A stretch of 62,147 bases of DNA from Acidocella sp. (lineage in GTDB: Bacteria > Pseudomonadota > Alphaproteobacteria > Acetobacterales > Acetobacteraceae): assembly GCA_029077825.1 (NCBI GenBank), contig JAQNCT010000011.1, positions 1 to 62,147 of the forward strand, given 5' to 3'. Every line of letters begins with the position of its first letter. Positions within the stretch are counted from its first letter, which is position 1. The position numbers and the translations under genes were made by a program. The notes under the pieces were generated by a model. That model ran no database searches, was not told where the DNA came from, and saw only the letters and a program-made list of their open reading frames with translations. Positions 38,942-48,398 of this stretch are shown piece by piece.

Positions 38942-41653
38942 ATGCCGACGGCCTATTCGACCGAAGACCTGGAACAAGTGTTTGATGCGCCCCTGCTTCG
39001 GCGGGGCCGGACACTGAATTTCCTGGAAGCGGTGCAGGTGCGTCTGGACGGCGACACCATTACCGGCACGGTGGATGACAAGGGCGAACTGCGCCATGTG
39101 AGCCTGAGCCCAACCCTGATGGGTCGGCGGGTATCCTTCGCGGAACGCCATTGTGATTGCGGGCAGTTACGCTGCGCCCATATGACCGCCACCGCGATTG
39201 CCGCGATGAATAAATTTGCCGCCCTGCAAAAACCAAAGCCGGCGCCGGAAGTGATAATACCGGCATATGATCCGCAGCAGCCGCGGCAGTTTGCACAATC
39301 ACCGCCGAAGATTCGCCCGCAGGGCCGCCGCGCCAAAGCGGCGGTCATTGTGGCCCCGCTGACCGCGCCTGAGGTGAACGGCGTGGTGCTGGAGCGCCCG
39401 GCAACGCCGGTTTTGCGGCTGCGACGGGTTTATGCGCCTGATGAATTTGGCCGCCAACGGCTGATTGACGTGCTGACGCTGGATTTTGATTATGGCGGCG
39501 TGGTGGTGGATGGGGCGGATGATAATGCCTTTATTCGGATAAAATCCCCCACCGGGCCGGTGTTTATCCGGCGCGACCAAACGGCTGAGGCGGCAGCGCT
39601 GGATGAGTTGCGGCCTGATAATTTTGTGCAGATGCGCGTGAGCGATGGCAAAGCCGCCCGGGGTCAGCGCGTTTTGGTATTTCGTGGGCAGGAAGCCTCG
39701 GCCATGTGGCACCATTTTGTAGCGGTGCGGGTGCCGCAATTGCAGGCGCAGGGCTGGCAAACCAATATTGATGAGAATTTCGGGCCGCGTCTGGCCGAGA
39801 CCATCGGCGTGCTGGATGTGCAGGTATCAGACGCTGAGAAGGGCAGCTTCTCGCTGGAATTTGGGATCGAGATTGATGGCGAGCGGCATCCGTTGCTGCC
39901 GATTTTGGAGCATTTGCTGGCGCGCGGTGGCATCGATGCCGCCCAGATTGTGGGCGATGAGCTGATCACCAGTATGGATGACGGCCGGGTGCTGAAGCTG
40001 CCGGCTGAACGCATTCGCCGGTTGCTGGCGGTAATGGGTGACTTGATTGAAGCTGCGGGGCGCACCGCCGAGAAGGCGCTGGTGCTGCCGGTTGGCGCTG
40101 CCGCCACCGTGCTGGAACTGGAAGATGTGTTGACCACCAGTTGGCAGAACGCTGCGGCGATTGAAGCCTACGTGGATAAATTCCGGGGTGAGCCGGAGAT
40201 TGTGCCGGTGGCGTTACCCGCCACATTTACCGCCACGCTACGGCCCTATCAGCAGCATGGTGTGGATTGGTTGCAGCATCTGGCCGGGCACGGGCTGGGT
40301 GGATTTTTGGCTGATGATATGGGGCTGGGTAAAACCGCTCAGACAATTGCACATATTACCGTGGAACAAGCGGCGGGGCGGCTGACCAGCCCGGCGTTAA
40401 TTGTGGTGCCGACTAGCCTGGTTGCAAACTGGACGGCGGAGATAAAGAAATTCTCGCCGCGTTTGAAAGTGGTGGTGCTGCACGGTATGGAGCGCCACGA
40501 AAAGCGCGACCAGCTTGATGATGTGCAGGTGGTGATTACCACCTACACCGTGCTGACCCGTGATATTGAAGAGATGAAAGCCCTGCCCTGGCATATTGTG
40601 GTGCTGGATGAAGCCCAGGCGATTAAGAGCCCGGATGCGCGAGCGACGCGCGCGGTATGCCAGTTGGATACGCAGCATCGGGTATGTTTATCGGGCACGC
40701 CGATTGAGAATAATCTGGAAGAATTATGGTCGCAGTTTGCATTTTTGATGCCGGGGCTGCTGGGAGACCGCCGAGGGTTTACCAAGCGTTTCCGCACGCC
40801 GATTGAGAAGAATAACGACCCTACCTGTCGCGCACAGCTGATCCAGCGCATTCAGCCTTTCATTTTGCGCCGAACCAAAGCCGAAGTGGCGACTGAGTTG
40901 CCACCGAAACATACCATCTTGCGGCGGATTACGCTGGCACCTGACCAACGCGAGTTGTATGAGACCATTCGCGGCACGCTGTATGAAACCGTGCGTGAAC
41001 AAGTGGCGGAACGCACGCTGGCGCAGAGCCGGATTATTGTGCTCGATGCATTGTTGAAGTTGCGGCAAGCCTGTTGTGACCCGCGTCTGGTGAAATTGGC
41101 TTCGGCGCGTAATGTGGAAACTTCCGCCAAGTTGGAAGATTTGCTGGAGATGCTGAATGAGCTGATCCCGGAAGGGCGGCGGATTTTGCTGTTCTCGCAG
41201 TTTACTTCGATGCTGGATCTGATCAAGCCGCGTTTGCATGAGGCGGGGATTAAGTTTGTTGAGCTGCGCGGCGATACGCGTGACCGCGCTGAGCCGGTGC
41301 GCAGTTTTGAGGCCGGCGAAGTACCGTTGTTTTTGATCTCACTGAAGGCTGGTGGACGCGGATTGAATTTGACCTCGGCTGATACGGTGATTCATTACGA
41401 CCCCTGGTGGAACCCGGCAGTGGAGAATCAGGCGTCGGACCGGGCGCACCGGATCGGGCAAACAAAATCAGTGTTTGTTTATAAGCTGATTGCGGTGGAC
41501 ACGGTCGAGGAGCGGATTTTGGAATTGCAGCAGCGTAAGGCTGAACTTGCCAGTATCGCGTTTAATGAATCCTCAGGTGGGTTGGCGTTTGACTTTAATG
41601 ATATCAACTTCCTGTTCGGGCAGGCCCCGGAAAATCAGGCGGAAGCTGCTTAA
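38942..41653 (+). CDS. SWIM zinc finger and SNF2-family helicase
   Basis: 903 aa. An N-terminal SWIM zinc finger has CxC...CxH ligands at Cys71, Cys73, Cys78 and His80. A poorly conserved middle region (about 150-420) follows. The SNF2/Swi2 ATPase has Walker A DDMGLGKTAQT (near residue 460), LDEAQAIKSP and SGTPIENNLEELWSQF. The C-terminal helicase half contains LFSQFTSMLDLI, LKAGGRGLNLT and ASDRAHRIGQT. The bacterial role is unclear: transcription recycling or DNA remodelling. A GAGGGG lies about 10 bases before the ATG. The upstream 166 bases hold an AT-rich hairpin-like stretch without clear terminator form. Confidence 0.93.
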   Translation: MPTAYSTEDLEQVFDAPLLRRGRTLNFLEAVQVRLDGDTITGTVDDKGELRHVSLSPTLMGRRVSFAERHCDCGQLRCAHMTATAIAAMNKFAALQKPKPAPEVIIPAYDPQQPRQFAQSPPKIRPQGRRAKAAVIVAPLTAPEVNGVVLERPATPVLRLRRVYAPDEFGRQRLIDVLTLDFDYGGVVVDGADDNAFIRIKSPTGPVFIRRDQTAEAAALDELRPDNFVQMRVSDGKAARGQRVLVFRGQEASAMWHHFVAVRVPQLQAQGWQTNIDENFGPRLAETIGVLDVQVSDAEKGSFSLEFGIEIDGERHPLLPILEHLLARGGIDAAQIVGDELITSMDDGRVLKLPAERIRRLLAVMGDLIEAAGRTAEKALVLPVGAAATVLELEDVLTTSWQNAAAIEAYVDKFRGEPEIVPVALPATFTATLRPYQQHGVDWLQHLAGHGLGGFLADDMGLGKTAQTIAHITVEQAAGRLTSPALIVVPTSLVANWTAEIKKFSPRLKVVVLHGMERHEKRDQLDDVQVVITTYTVLTRDIEEMKALPWHIVVLDEAQAIKSPDARATRAVCQLDTQHRVCLSGTPIENNLEELWSQFAFLMPGLLGDRRGFTKRFRTPIEKNNDPTCRAQLIQRIQPFILRRTKAEVATELPPKHTILRRITLAPDQRELYETIRGTLYETVREQVAERTLAQSRIIVLDALLKLRQACCDPRLVKLASARNVETSAKLEDLLEMLNELIPEGRRILLFSQFTSMLDLIKPRLHEAGIKFVELRGDTRDRAEPVRSFEAGEVPLFLISLKAGGRGLNLTSADTVIHYDPWWNPAVENQASDRAHRIGQTKSVFVYKLIAVDTVEERILELQQRKAELASIAFNESSGGLAFDFNDINFLFGQAPENQAEAA

Positions 41654-41659
41654 GGGCGC

Positions 41660-42484
41660 ATGGGGAAGCTGGTTTGGCTGGCATCGTATCCAAAATCAGG
41701 CAACACTTGGTTGCGGGCGTTTCTGCATAATTTCATTGCTGAGCCCGAGACTCCCTATAGCATTAATGCGCTGACGGATTTTTCGGCGGTGGAATCAGCC
41801 GCGGTGTTTTTTGCGCCCTATGATCCACGTCCGGCTTCGCGCTACAGCACGATAGATGTGCAACGGCTGCGCCCCAGGGTGCATGCGGATTTGATGGCGC
41901 TGCATGAGGATTTGGTGTTTATCAAAACTCACAATGCGGCGCTGAAGATTCATGATATTGAGCTGTGCACGCCGGAGGTTTCGGCAGGTGCTATTTATCT
42001 GCTGCGCGACCCGCGCGACGTAGCGGTTTCATATGCTCGCTACACCGGCCAGAGCATCGACCAGACGATTACCTTTATGGGTAAGTCAGGTGCTGCCAAC
42101 CGCGGCACGGAAACTCAGGTGTTTGAGTTTTTAAGCTCCTGGTCAGCGCATGTGCGGTCTTGGGCCATGCGGCCAAAGACTTTGGTGGTGCGCTATGAGG
42201 ATTTACTGAGCGCACCGGAAACGGCGTTTGGCGCGATTATTTCGTATCTGGGCGATGCGCCGGAGACGCAGCGACTGAGAAAAGCGATTGCATTCAGCCG
42301 GTTCGAGGTTTTGGCTGGGCAAGAAGGTGTGGGTGGCTACGCGGCGCACGCGCCTGGCGCAGCATCAGCATTTTTCAGGGCTGGGCAGGCCGGCGGATGG
42401 CGGGAGATTTTATCGCCAGCACAAGCCAGACAAATTGCCACAGACCACGCCGCGGTGATGCAGCAGTTTGGGTATTTGGGCTGA
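41660..42484 (+). CDS. Sulfotransferase family protein
   Basis: 274 aa. The PAPS-binding 5' loop YPKSGNTW is at residues 10-17. His91 in KTH is a possible catalytic base, and the 3'-phosphate motif RDPRDVAVS is at 116-124. A later VVRYEDLL block is also typical. It would transfer sulfate from PAPS to a hydroxyl of a small molecule, lipid or glycan. The acceptor is not known. It starts 6 bases after the SNF2 gene and converges with lpxC, 51 bases apart. Confidence 0.92.
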   Translation: MGKLVWLASYPKSGNTWLRAFLHNFIAEPETPYSINALTDFSAVESAAVFFAPYDPRPASRYSTIDVQRLRPRVHADLMALHEDLVFIKTHNAALKIHDIELCTPEVSAGAIYLLRDPRDVAVSYARYTGQSIDQTITFMGKSGAANRGTETQVFEFLSSWSAHVRSWAMRPKTLVVRYEDLLSAPETAFGAIISYLGDAPETQRLRKAIAFSRFEVLAGQEGVGGYAAHAPGAASAFFRAGQAGGWREILSPAQARQIATDHAAVMQQFGYLG

Positions 42485-42535
42485 AACACCGCCCCGGAGA
42501 GGTTCCCACCTGCGTGGAATGATGAGCTCGGTGGG

Positions 42536-43507
42536 TTAAACTGGCGCGGCGGCGGCCGGCATCAGCATCGGGGCGCCCACGAAAGGTGCCTGAACGATGC
42601 GATAATTTTCAGCGTTCGAGAATAGCTCCCGCAACAACTGGTTGTTCAGGCCATGGCCGGTACGGTTGCCGAAAAACCGGCCGGAAACCGGGGTGCCTGA
42701 CAGCGCCAAATCACCCACCACATCCAGCAATTTATGGCGGACGAATTCATCCTGCCAGCGCAGACCGTCAGGGTTCAGGATTTTGTCGCCGTCCACCACA
42801 ATGGCGTTGGCAAGGCTGCCGCCGCGGGCCAGGCCCATACTGCGCAGAGCTTCTACTTCCGCCGCCATGGTGAAGGTGCGGGCTGGGGCGAGGTCGCTCG
42901 CGAAAGTTTCAGCCGTCAGGCTGAGGTTAAGCGCCTGCCGACCAATAGCGGGGGCGGCAAAGTCGATCGCCAGCGAAAGATCGAGGCCGGTGGCGGGATA
43001 GGCGCTGGATTGGTGGGGGCGGAGTTCGGCAAACGCCTCGCCCTGGCTGACGCGCACGGTGCGCAGAACCTCGATGTATTCGCGGGCACCACCATGCTCG
43101 GAGATACCAGCGCTCTCGATCAGGAACAGGAACGGTGCGGCTGAGCCATCCAGGATCGGCAGTTCAGCGGCATCAACCTCGATGATCAGATCATCAATCC
43201 GGCAGGCGGCCAGAGCGGCCATCAGATGCTCAATGGTGCCGACGCGGGCTGCCGGGTTTTCCGCCAGGCTGACCACCGTGCAAAGCCGGGTGTCGGTGAC
43301 ATGATCGTATAAAGCGGGGATGGTAACATTCAGGTCGGTGCGATGAAACACAATGCCGGTGCCAACTGGGGCCGGGCGCAGGTTCAAGGAAACATCAAGA
43401 CCGCTATGCAACCCGGCCCCTACGCAACCGATGGCGGATTTGAGGGTACGGCGTGGAACAGCGCCCTCAGTTGCGCCAAAATTTACCCGGTTACGCAGAT
43501 ACGACAT
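42536..43507 (-). CDS. lpxC: UDP-3-O-acyl-N-acetylglucosamine deacetylase LpxC
   Basis: 323 aa zinc enzyme committing lipid A synthesis. Zn ligand His94 is in TIEHLMAAL, with further blocks IDDLIIEVDAAELPILDGSA, the KLLDVVGDLAL helix and the C-terminal GHGLNNQLLREL that carries the catalytic His. The length is typical. It lies after the KirBac gene, which separates it from ftsZ, and is not followed by bamD in this genome. Its promoter should lie in the 106-base gap at 43508-43613. Confidence 0.95.
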   Translation of the reverse strand: MSYLRNRVNFGATEGAVPRRTLKSAIGCVGAGLHSGLDVSLNLRPAPVGTGIVFHRTDLNVTIPALYDHVTDTRLCTVVSLAENPAARVGTIEHLMAALAACRIDDLIIEVDAAELPILDGSAAPFLFLIESAGISEHGGAREYIEVLRTVRVSQGEAFAELRPHQSSAYPATGLDLSLAIDFAAPAIGRQALNLSLTAETFASDLAPARTFTMAAEVEALRSMGLARGGSLANAIVVDGDKILNPDGLRWQDEFVRHKLLDVVGDLALSGTPVSGRFFGNRTGHGLNNQLLRELFSNAENYRIVQAPFVGAPMLMPAAAAPV

Positions 43508-43569
43508 TGATTAACCCAATATTCATGATGCCGCACATTAGTAGAGGCGGGGGGTCACGGCCAGTCAAT

Positions 43570-43589
43570 GATTATTACCGATTATTACC
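43570..43589. repeat. Tandem 10-bp direct repeat upstream of lpxC
   Basis: GATTATTACC occurs twice without a gap in AT-rich DNA about 60-80 bases before the lpxC ATG, downstream of the KirBac stop. It may mark a promoter or a regulator site. No function is known. Confidence 0.5.
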
Positions 43590-43613
43590 ATACAACTCAT
43601 TGTTTTATTCACA

Positions 43614-44453
43614 TTATTCTGCGGTTTGTTCAAGCTCTGTATCGTGAAACCGGCCATAGTCGATCATCAGGTCGCCGTTCGGCTTGCGCTCGATAACATC
43701 GATGAAACGATGTCCAACCCGTAAATCTTCAGCGCCATACACATGGCGGGCATAAATGCTGGCGCTCAACGTGTCATCGATGCCGGAGAATGAGCAGATG
43801 ATGACGTTGCCGTCAGCCGCGATTTTATGGGCATCTTTGCCAAACAACGGGCTCTCCGAGGTGATTTTATGCATAACCACCCAACTGAGGGCGAACACTG
43901 GCGAGGCGTCGCGTTCGAGCTTTAAATTCACCATTTTCCGCATCACACCGCCGTCTTCCTCGGTTTCATCGCGGGTGATCGTCACGGACATCCTTGCTTC
44001 AGCAATCTGGTTGCGGCGCTCATTCACGATCCGGAACATCAAGGTAGGGGTGCCTTGATAGCGCCGGATGATAATGGATTTGCTGAATAAAACCCGTGCC
44101 TGCGGGCGCGATAGCCGGGCAAATAGAATGCCGGTGGCAAGAGCCGTGGCAAGCAGGCCGATGAGAGATTCAACCGAAGATGCAAAATTGGCGGCCACCG
44201 AGACCGGATAGATGGCACCGTAGCCGGTGGTGGACAGTGTTTGAACCGAGAAAAAGAAAGCCCCCAGCACAGTATCGGCCCGCACGCCCTGCAGGCCGCC
44301 AGTGAACGCATAAATCCCTGTAAATACGATGTTTATTGCCAAAAACACCAGCGCCAGTAAGCCCAGCAGCAGAGGCAGCGGCACGGTCATCAAGGTATGG
44401 TAGGCGTCCGCCAAACCGCGTCGGGCGACACCACGACGCTCGATGCTCCGCAA
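43614..44453 (-). CDS. KirBac-type inward rectifier potassium channel
   Basis: 279 aa from the first available start. Two membrane helices (about 26-50 and 90-113) enclose a pore with selectivity filter TTGYG at residues 75-79 (STTGYGAIYP). A cytoplasmic beta-rich C-terminal domain (about 115-279) follows, typical of KirBac proteins. The start codon is TTG at 44453 with no strong ribosome site, and no other start exists in frame for more than 30 codons upstream. The true N-terminus could therefore be longer if a rare start is used. It lies between ftsZ and lpxC on the same strand, 53 bases after ftsZ. Confidence 0.88.
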   Translation of the reverse strand: MRSIERRGVARRGLADAYHTLMTVPLPLLLGLLALVFLAINIVFTGIYAFTGGLQGVRADTVLGAFFFSVQTLSTTGYGAIYPVSVAANFASSVESLIGLLATALATGILFARLSRPQARVLFSKSIIIRRYQGTPTLMFRIVNERRNQIAEARMSVTITRDETEEDGGVMRKMVNLKLERDASPVFALSWVVMHKITSESPLFGKDAHKIAADGNVIICSFSGIDDTLSASIYARHVYGAEDLRVGHRFIDVIERKPNGDLMIDYGRFHDTELEQTAE

Positions 44454-44506
44454 AGCCGCCGCCGAAAGTGGCGGCGGACGGGGTTTTTTAGGTTTGGCGG
44501 CGCGGG

Positions 44507-46057
44507 CTATGAGTTGGAACGGCGTAGAAACGCCGGAATTTCCAGCTCCACCTCATCAATTTGCCCAGAGCGGACGGGGGCGCGGCCAAATACCGGAATC
44601 GGCGCTTCAAAATCCGACTCCGAGCGCGGTGCGACCGGGGAAATCACCGGCTCACGATGAGACGTCGCTCGCGGCTGAACCGGCGGTGCGGGTTCCTCGG
44701 CGGCACCACCAAAAACGCGGCTGAACAGGCTGGGCCGCTTCTGCGGTTCCGGCACCGGCGGGCGGACACTCTCATAGCGAATGGTGGCAGCCGGAGGTGG
44801 GGTTGGGGGGCGGGACGGACGCTTTTCGACCGGTTCTTCCAACTCAAACCGCGCGGGCTCAGCGCTCTGATAAGCGGTGGAAATCAAAGGTTTAGTGGGA
44901 GCCTGCGGAATATAGCCAGCACCCTGCTGGAACATTTCAGGGGCATGCGGTTGCGGGGCTTGCTGTGGCTGGGAAATTTGCGAAGCCGGCCCAACAGCTT
45001 GTTGAACATGCGGCGGGAATGCCACTGGTTCAGCCACACCGCCGCCGACCACCTGGAATTTTGGCATTTGCGAACTGGCGGGGGCGGAACTGTCTATGCC
45101 GGTGGCAACCACGGAAATACGGATATGACCAGCCAGATTTTCATCAAGCGCCATACCAACCATGATGTTGGCATCTTCATCAACTTCCTCGCGGATCCGG
45201 TTCGCGGCCTGATCCATTTCAAACAAGGTGATATCGGAGCCGCCGGTGATGTTAATCAACAGGCCGCGCGCACCTTTCATGTTGGTATCTTCGAGCAGCG
45301 GGTTGCTGATGGCGGACTCGGCGGCGCGCATGGCACGGTCTTCGCCGGTTGCCTCGCCGGTGCCCATCATGGCTTTGCCCATTTCGGCCATTACTGAACG
45401 AATATCGGCGTAATCCAGGTTGATCAGACCGGGCAGCACCATCAAATCAGTGACGCCACGCACGCCCATATAGAGCACGTTGTCGGCCATCTCGAAGGCT
45501 TCTTTCCAGCCAGTGCGTTCATTGGCAACTTTGAAGAGATTCTGGTTAGGAATCACGATCAGCGTATCAACATAGGCCTGCAGTTCAGAGATACCTTCTT
45601 CGGCCAGGCGCATACGCTTTTTGCCCTCGAAGCCGAACGGCTTGGTAACGACGCCAATGGTGAGAATGTTGCGCTCGCGGGCCATACGGGCAATGACCGG
45701 CGCTGCCCCGGTACCGGTGCCACCGCCCATGCCGGCGGTGATGAACACCATGTGGGTGTTTTCAAGGTGCCGGGCCAGATCATCGTTGGCTTCATCGGCG
45801 GAGGCCTTGCCCACTTCTGGGCGGCCACCAGCACCGTTGCCTTGCGTGATATGCGGCCCAAGCTGGATGCGGCGCTCGGCGCGCGATAGCTGCAATGACT
45901 GCGCGTCAGTGTTAGCCACGACGAAATCAACGCCCGGCAGGTTCAACGCGATCATGTTATTCACCGCGTTGGTGCCACCACCGCCGACACCGATGACGGT
46001 GATTCGCGGCGTGAAATCCGTATGCGCGGTCTTCGGAATCGTCAGGTTGAGGGTCAT
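44507..46057 (-). CDS. ftsZ: Cell division protein FtsZ
   Basis: 516 aa tubulin-like GTPase forming the division ring. The G-rich loop GGGTNAVNN is at the N-terminus, the tubulin signature [11 protein letters not shown] is near residue 110, and the T7 loop ([11 protein letters not shown]) follows. A long variable linker (about 330-500) is rich in Pro, Gln and Ala. The conserved C-terminal peptide (EIPAFLRR) binds FtsA. The long linker is usual for alphaproteobacteria. GGAG lies nine bases before the ATG. It is separated from ftsA by 75 bases. Confidence 0.97.
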   Translation of the reverse strand: MTLNLTIPKTAHTDFTPRITVIGVGGGGTNAVNNMIALNLPGVDFVVANTDAQSLQLSRAERRIQLGPHITQGNGAGGRPEVGKASADEANDDLARHLENTHMVFITAGMGGGTGTGAAPVIARMARERNILTIGVVTKPFGFEGKKRMRLAEEGISELQAYVDTLIVIPNQNLFKVANERTGWKEAFEMADNVLYMGVRGVTDLMVLPGLINLDYADIRSVMAEMGKAMMGTGEATGEDRAMRAAESAISNPLLEDTNMKGARGLLINITGGSDITLFEMDQAANRIREEVDEDANIMVGMALDENLAGHIRISVVATGIDSSAPASSQMPKFQVVGGGVAEPVAFPPHVQQAVGPASQISQPQQAPQPHAPEMFQQGAGYIPQAPTKPLISTAYQSAEPARFELEEPVEKRPSRPPTPPPAATIRYESVRPPVPEPQKRPSLFSRVFGGAAEEPAPPVQPRATSHREPVISPVAPRSESDFEAPIPVFGRAPVRSGQIDEVELEIPAFLRRSNS

Positions 46058-46132
46058 TGGTCAGTCTCCTTAATTCGTAGCGGTAAAGAACGCTTCGATT
46101 TCATGTCAAACAAGAAATGCAGGTTTCGGCAC

Positions 46133-47443
46133 TTAAACGCGGTCTTTCAGAAAATTAACGAATCGGCTGAACCAGCCGGAGCTTTGCTCGCCGTCGAAGT
46201 CGATGTCGTGCATGGTCTGGCCATCACCGGTGGCGAAGGCCAGCAAGCCCGCGAGGGTGGCGAAGTTGGGGGCGGTCGCGGAATCAGGCAGGCCAACCAT
46301 GGCATTGGGTTTGCCAAGCCGGACGTTACGGTCAAGCATTTGTGCCGCCATTTCGCGCACGCCGCCAAGTTGTGAAGCGCCACCCGTCAGCACCACGCGG
46401 TTGCCGCCAGCACCGGCGATGCCGGCGGTTTCCAGCCGGTCTTTTACCAATTCGAAAATCTCTTCCATGCGCGGGCGGATGACACTGATGAGCAGGCTGC
46501 GGGGGATTTTGGCGATTTGATTCTCATCCTCGCCCACCTGCGGCACCGGCAGCAATTCACGCTCGTCATCGGGGCTGCCTTGCACATTGCCATACAGCGC
46601 CTTCAGGCGTTCAGCGTGCGCAACGGACGTTGAGAGCATGCGCGCGATATCATTGGTGACATGCATGCCGCCGATGGGAATTTGCGCGGTGTGCAACAAT
46701 TGGCCCTCAGAAAACACCGCCATGCTGGTGGTGCCGCCGCCCATGTCAATCACCGTGGCGCCGAGCTCACGCTCATCACCCACCAAAGTCGCAAGGCCCG
46801 ATGCCATCGGGGCTGAAACCAAAGCCGAAATATCAAGTTCACCCCGCGAAAGACAGGCGGCCAAAGTGCGCAAGGCGGTGTTGCCGGCATCAATCACATG
46901 CAGCTGGGCTGTTAATGTATCACAAAATAATCCACGCGGGTCAGTCACACCTGATGTTGCATCGGTTGAGAAGTTCAAAGGCAGGGCATGGATGGTTTCA
47001 CGCCCTTCAGCCTGAGCCCGGTGGCGGGCCTCGCGCACCACACGGCGGATATCATCAGCGATGACCGCGCGGCCATCAACGGGCCATTGCACGTTGAACA
47101 GCCGGCTTTCGGGCTGACCACAGGAGAGATTGACAATGACGCTTTTGAGCCGTGTGTCAGCCATATCCTCAGCTGCGCCCACGGCGGCGCGGATGGCTTT
47201 TTCAGCCTCCTCAAGATCAACGATCCCGCCTGATTTTACCCCCCTGCCCTTTTGCCAGCCAAAGCCAAGAGCCCTGAGCCTGCCATCAGATTCCGCACGA
47301 CCGATAAGGCAGGCGATTTTGGTTGAACCAATATCAAGCACACCAAAGGGGCCAGAACGAATGGCGCGCGGGCGCGGTGTTTCATCAGCGAGCATACGAA
47401 TGCTGCGTTCTGGCGGCGGCGTGCGGCGCGATAGATCGTTCAT
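46133..47443 (-). CDS. ftsA: Cell division protein FtsA
   Basis: 436 aa actin-like ATPase tethering FtsZ to the membrane. The N-terminus has a short tail before FGVLDIGSTKIACLIG (phosphate-1 loop), and the second site is TVIDMGGGTTSMAVFSEG. The C-terminal GWFSRFVNFLKDRV is an amphipathic membrane helix. ATGs at 47449 and 47443 are in frame. GAGGAA lies 3 and 9 bases away respectively, so the second is preferred. The longer open frame from 47596 overlaps ftsQ and is rejected. Confidence 0.94.
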   Translation of the reverse strand: MNDLSRRTPPPERSIRMLADETPRPRAIRSGPFGVLDIGSTKIACLIGRAESDGRLRALGFGWQKGRGVKSGGIVDLEEAEKAIRAAVGAAEDMADTRLKSVIVNLSCGQPESRLFNVQWPVDGRAVIADDIRRVVREARHRAQAEGRETIHALPLNFSTDATSGVTDPRGLFCDTLTAQLHVIDAGNTALRTLAACLSRGELDISALVSAPMASGLATLVGDERELGATVIDMGGGTTSMAVFSEGQLLHTAQIPIGGMHVTNDIARMLSTSVAHAERLKALYGNVQGSPDDERELLPVPQVGEDENQIAKIPRSLLISVIRPRMEEIFELVKDRLETAGIAGAGGNRVVLTGGASQLGGVREMAAQMLDRNVRLGKPNAMVGLPDSATAPNFATLAGLLAFATGDGQTMHDIDFDGEQSSGWFSRFVNFLKDRV

Positions 47444-47456
47444 TGGCATGGGTTCC

Positions 47457-48398
47457 TCATGGATGACCAGCTGCATTGCCAGGAGGTGATGCGCCGTCCT
47501 TGGAATAAGGATGCACCACCATACGGCCGGGCAGACGCATATCAATCGCTTCAACAGGGCGGTCGAGCAACTGCAGACTGGTTTGCAATCTGGCAAGCTG
47601 GACCAAGGCCGTTTGCACGTCGTTCATCGGCAGTTTGATGACTGCCTGGTCTTTCAGCGTTAAATTCCAGCGCAGACCATCCACCCATTCAGCCGCCACG
47701 ATACGCTGATTAATGCTGGGGAAGGCGTTAAGTTGAGCTTGCAAGGCCGCAGCATGTTGCGCGGCACCCTGGCCTACCACCAGCAGCAGATCGGGGTCTT
47801 GGCGTTTAACTTCGACGGCATTTTGATTGGCAATGATGTTACCTGACCTATCAATGAGCGCATATTGCGCTGACGCCCCCGAACCCGACTGCCAAATCGC
47901 AAAGGCAGCCCGCTGTGTAATGGTGACAATGAGAGTTGCTGGCAACTCACGCTCAATGACTGCAGATCGCACAGAGCCAACCTGAGCAACACGCTGCGCC
48001 GCATCCTTAATTGACACGCCGAAGATAGGGTCACCAGGGCTTATGCCGAGGGCAGCCTGGATGGCCGGCCGCGCGCCATCATCAGCGCCGGAAATTTTGA
48101 TGTTGGCAACCCTGAATCCAGCTGCCGCCGCCAAGCGAGCAAAGCTAGAACTGCTATGCAAGGGCGCAATTTTAGCCGGTGCCGCCGGAATGGCGCGGAC
48201 CGCCTGCGCGACAAATGCCACAGCAAAAATGCCTGCCAGCACCCACAACCCCGGCTTGATGCTACGCTTGACACGCCGGAAAAACAGTGTGCGGGTTTTG
48301 AGGCGATCCTGCGTTGTAAGGGGCTTTTTACTTTTTACCTTGGCCGCGGGGCGAGGCGTGGCGCGCAGAGGCGCATTGGCGCTGCTTAAACGCGACAT
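47457..48398 (-). CDS. ftsQ: Cell division protein FtsQ
   Basis: 313 aa bitopic protein linking early and late divisome components. It has a basic cytoplasmic N-tail, one membrane helix (about residues 50-73 from this start), and a POTRA domain beginning at RVANIKISGADDG, then the FtsQ beta domain. GGTGGAG lies nine bases before the ATG at 48398. A GTG seven codons earlier is an alternative. It overlaps the end of ddl by 13 bases and its stop is 13 bases from the ftsA start. Confidence 0.93.
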   Translation of the reverse strand: MSRLSSANAPLRATPRPAAKVKSKKPLTTQDRLKTRTLFFRRVKRSIKPGLWVLAGIFAVAFVAQAVRAIPAAPAKIAPLHSSSSFARLAAAAGFRVANIKISGADDGARPAIQAALGISPGDPIFGVSIKDAAQRVAQVGSVRSAVIERELPATLIVTITQRAAFAIWQSGSGASAQYALIDRSGNIIANQNAVEVKRQDPDLLLVVGQGAAQHAAALQAQLNAFPSINQRIVAAEWVDGLRWNLTLKDQAVIKLPMNDVQTALVQLARLQTSLQLLDRPVEAIDMRLPGRMVVHPYSKDGASPPGNAAGHP

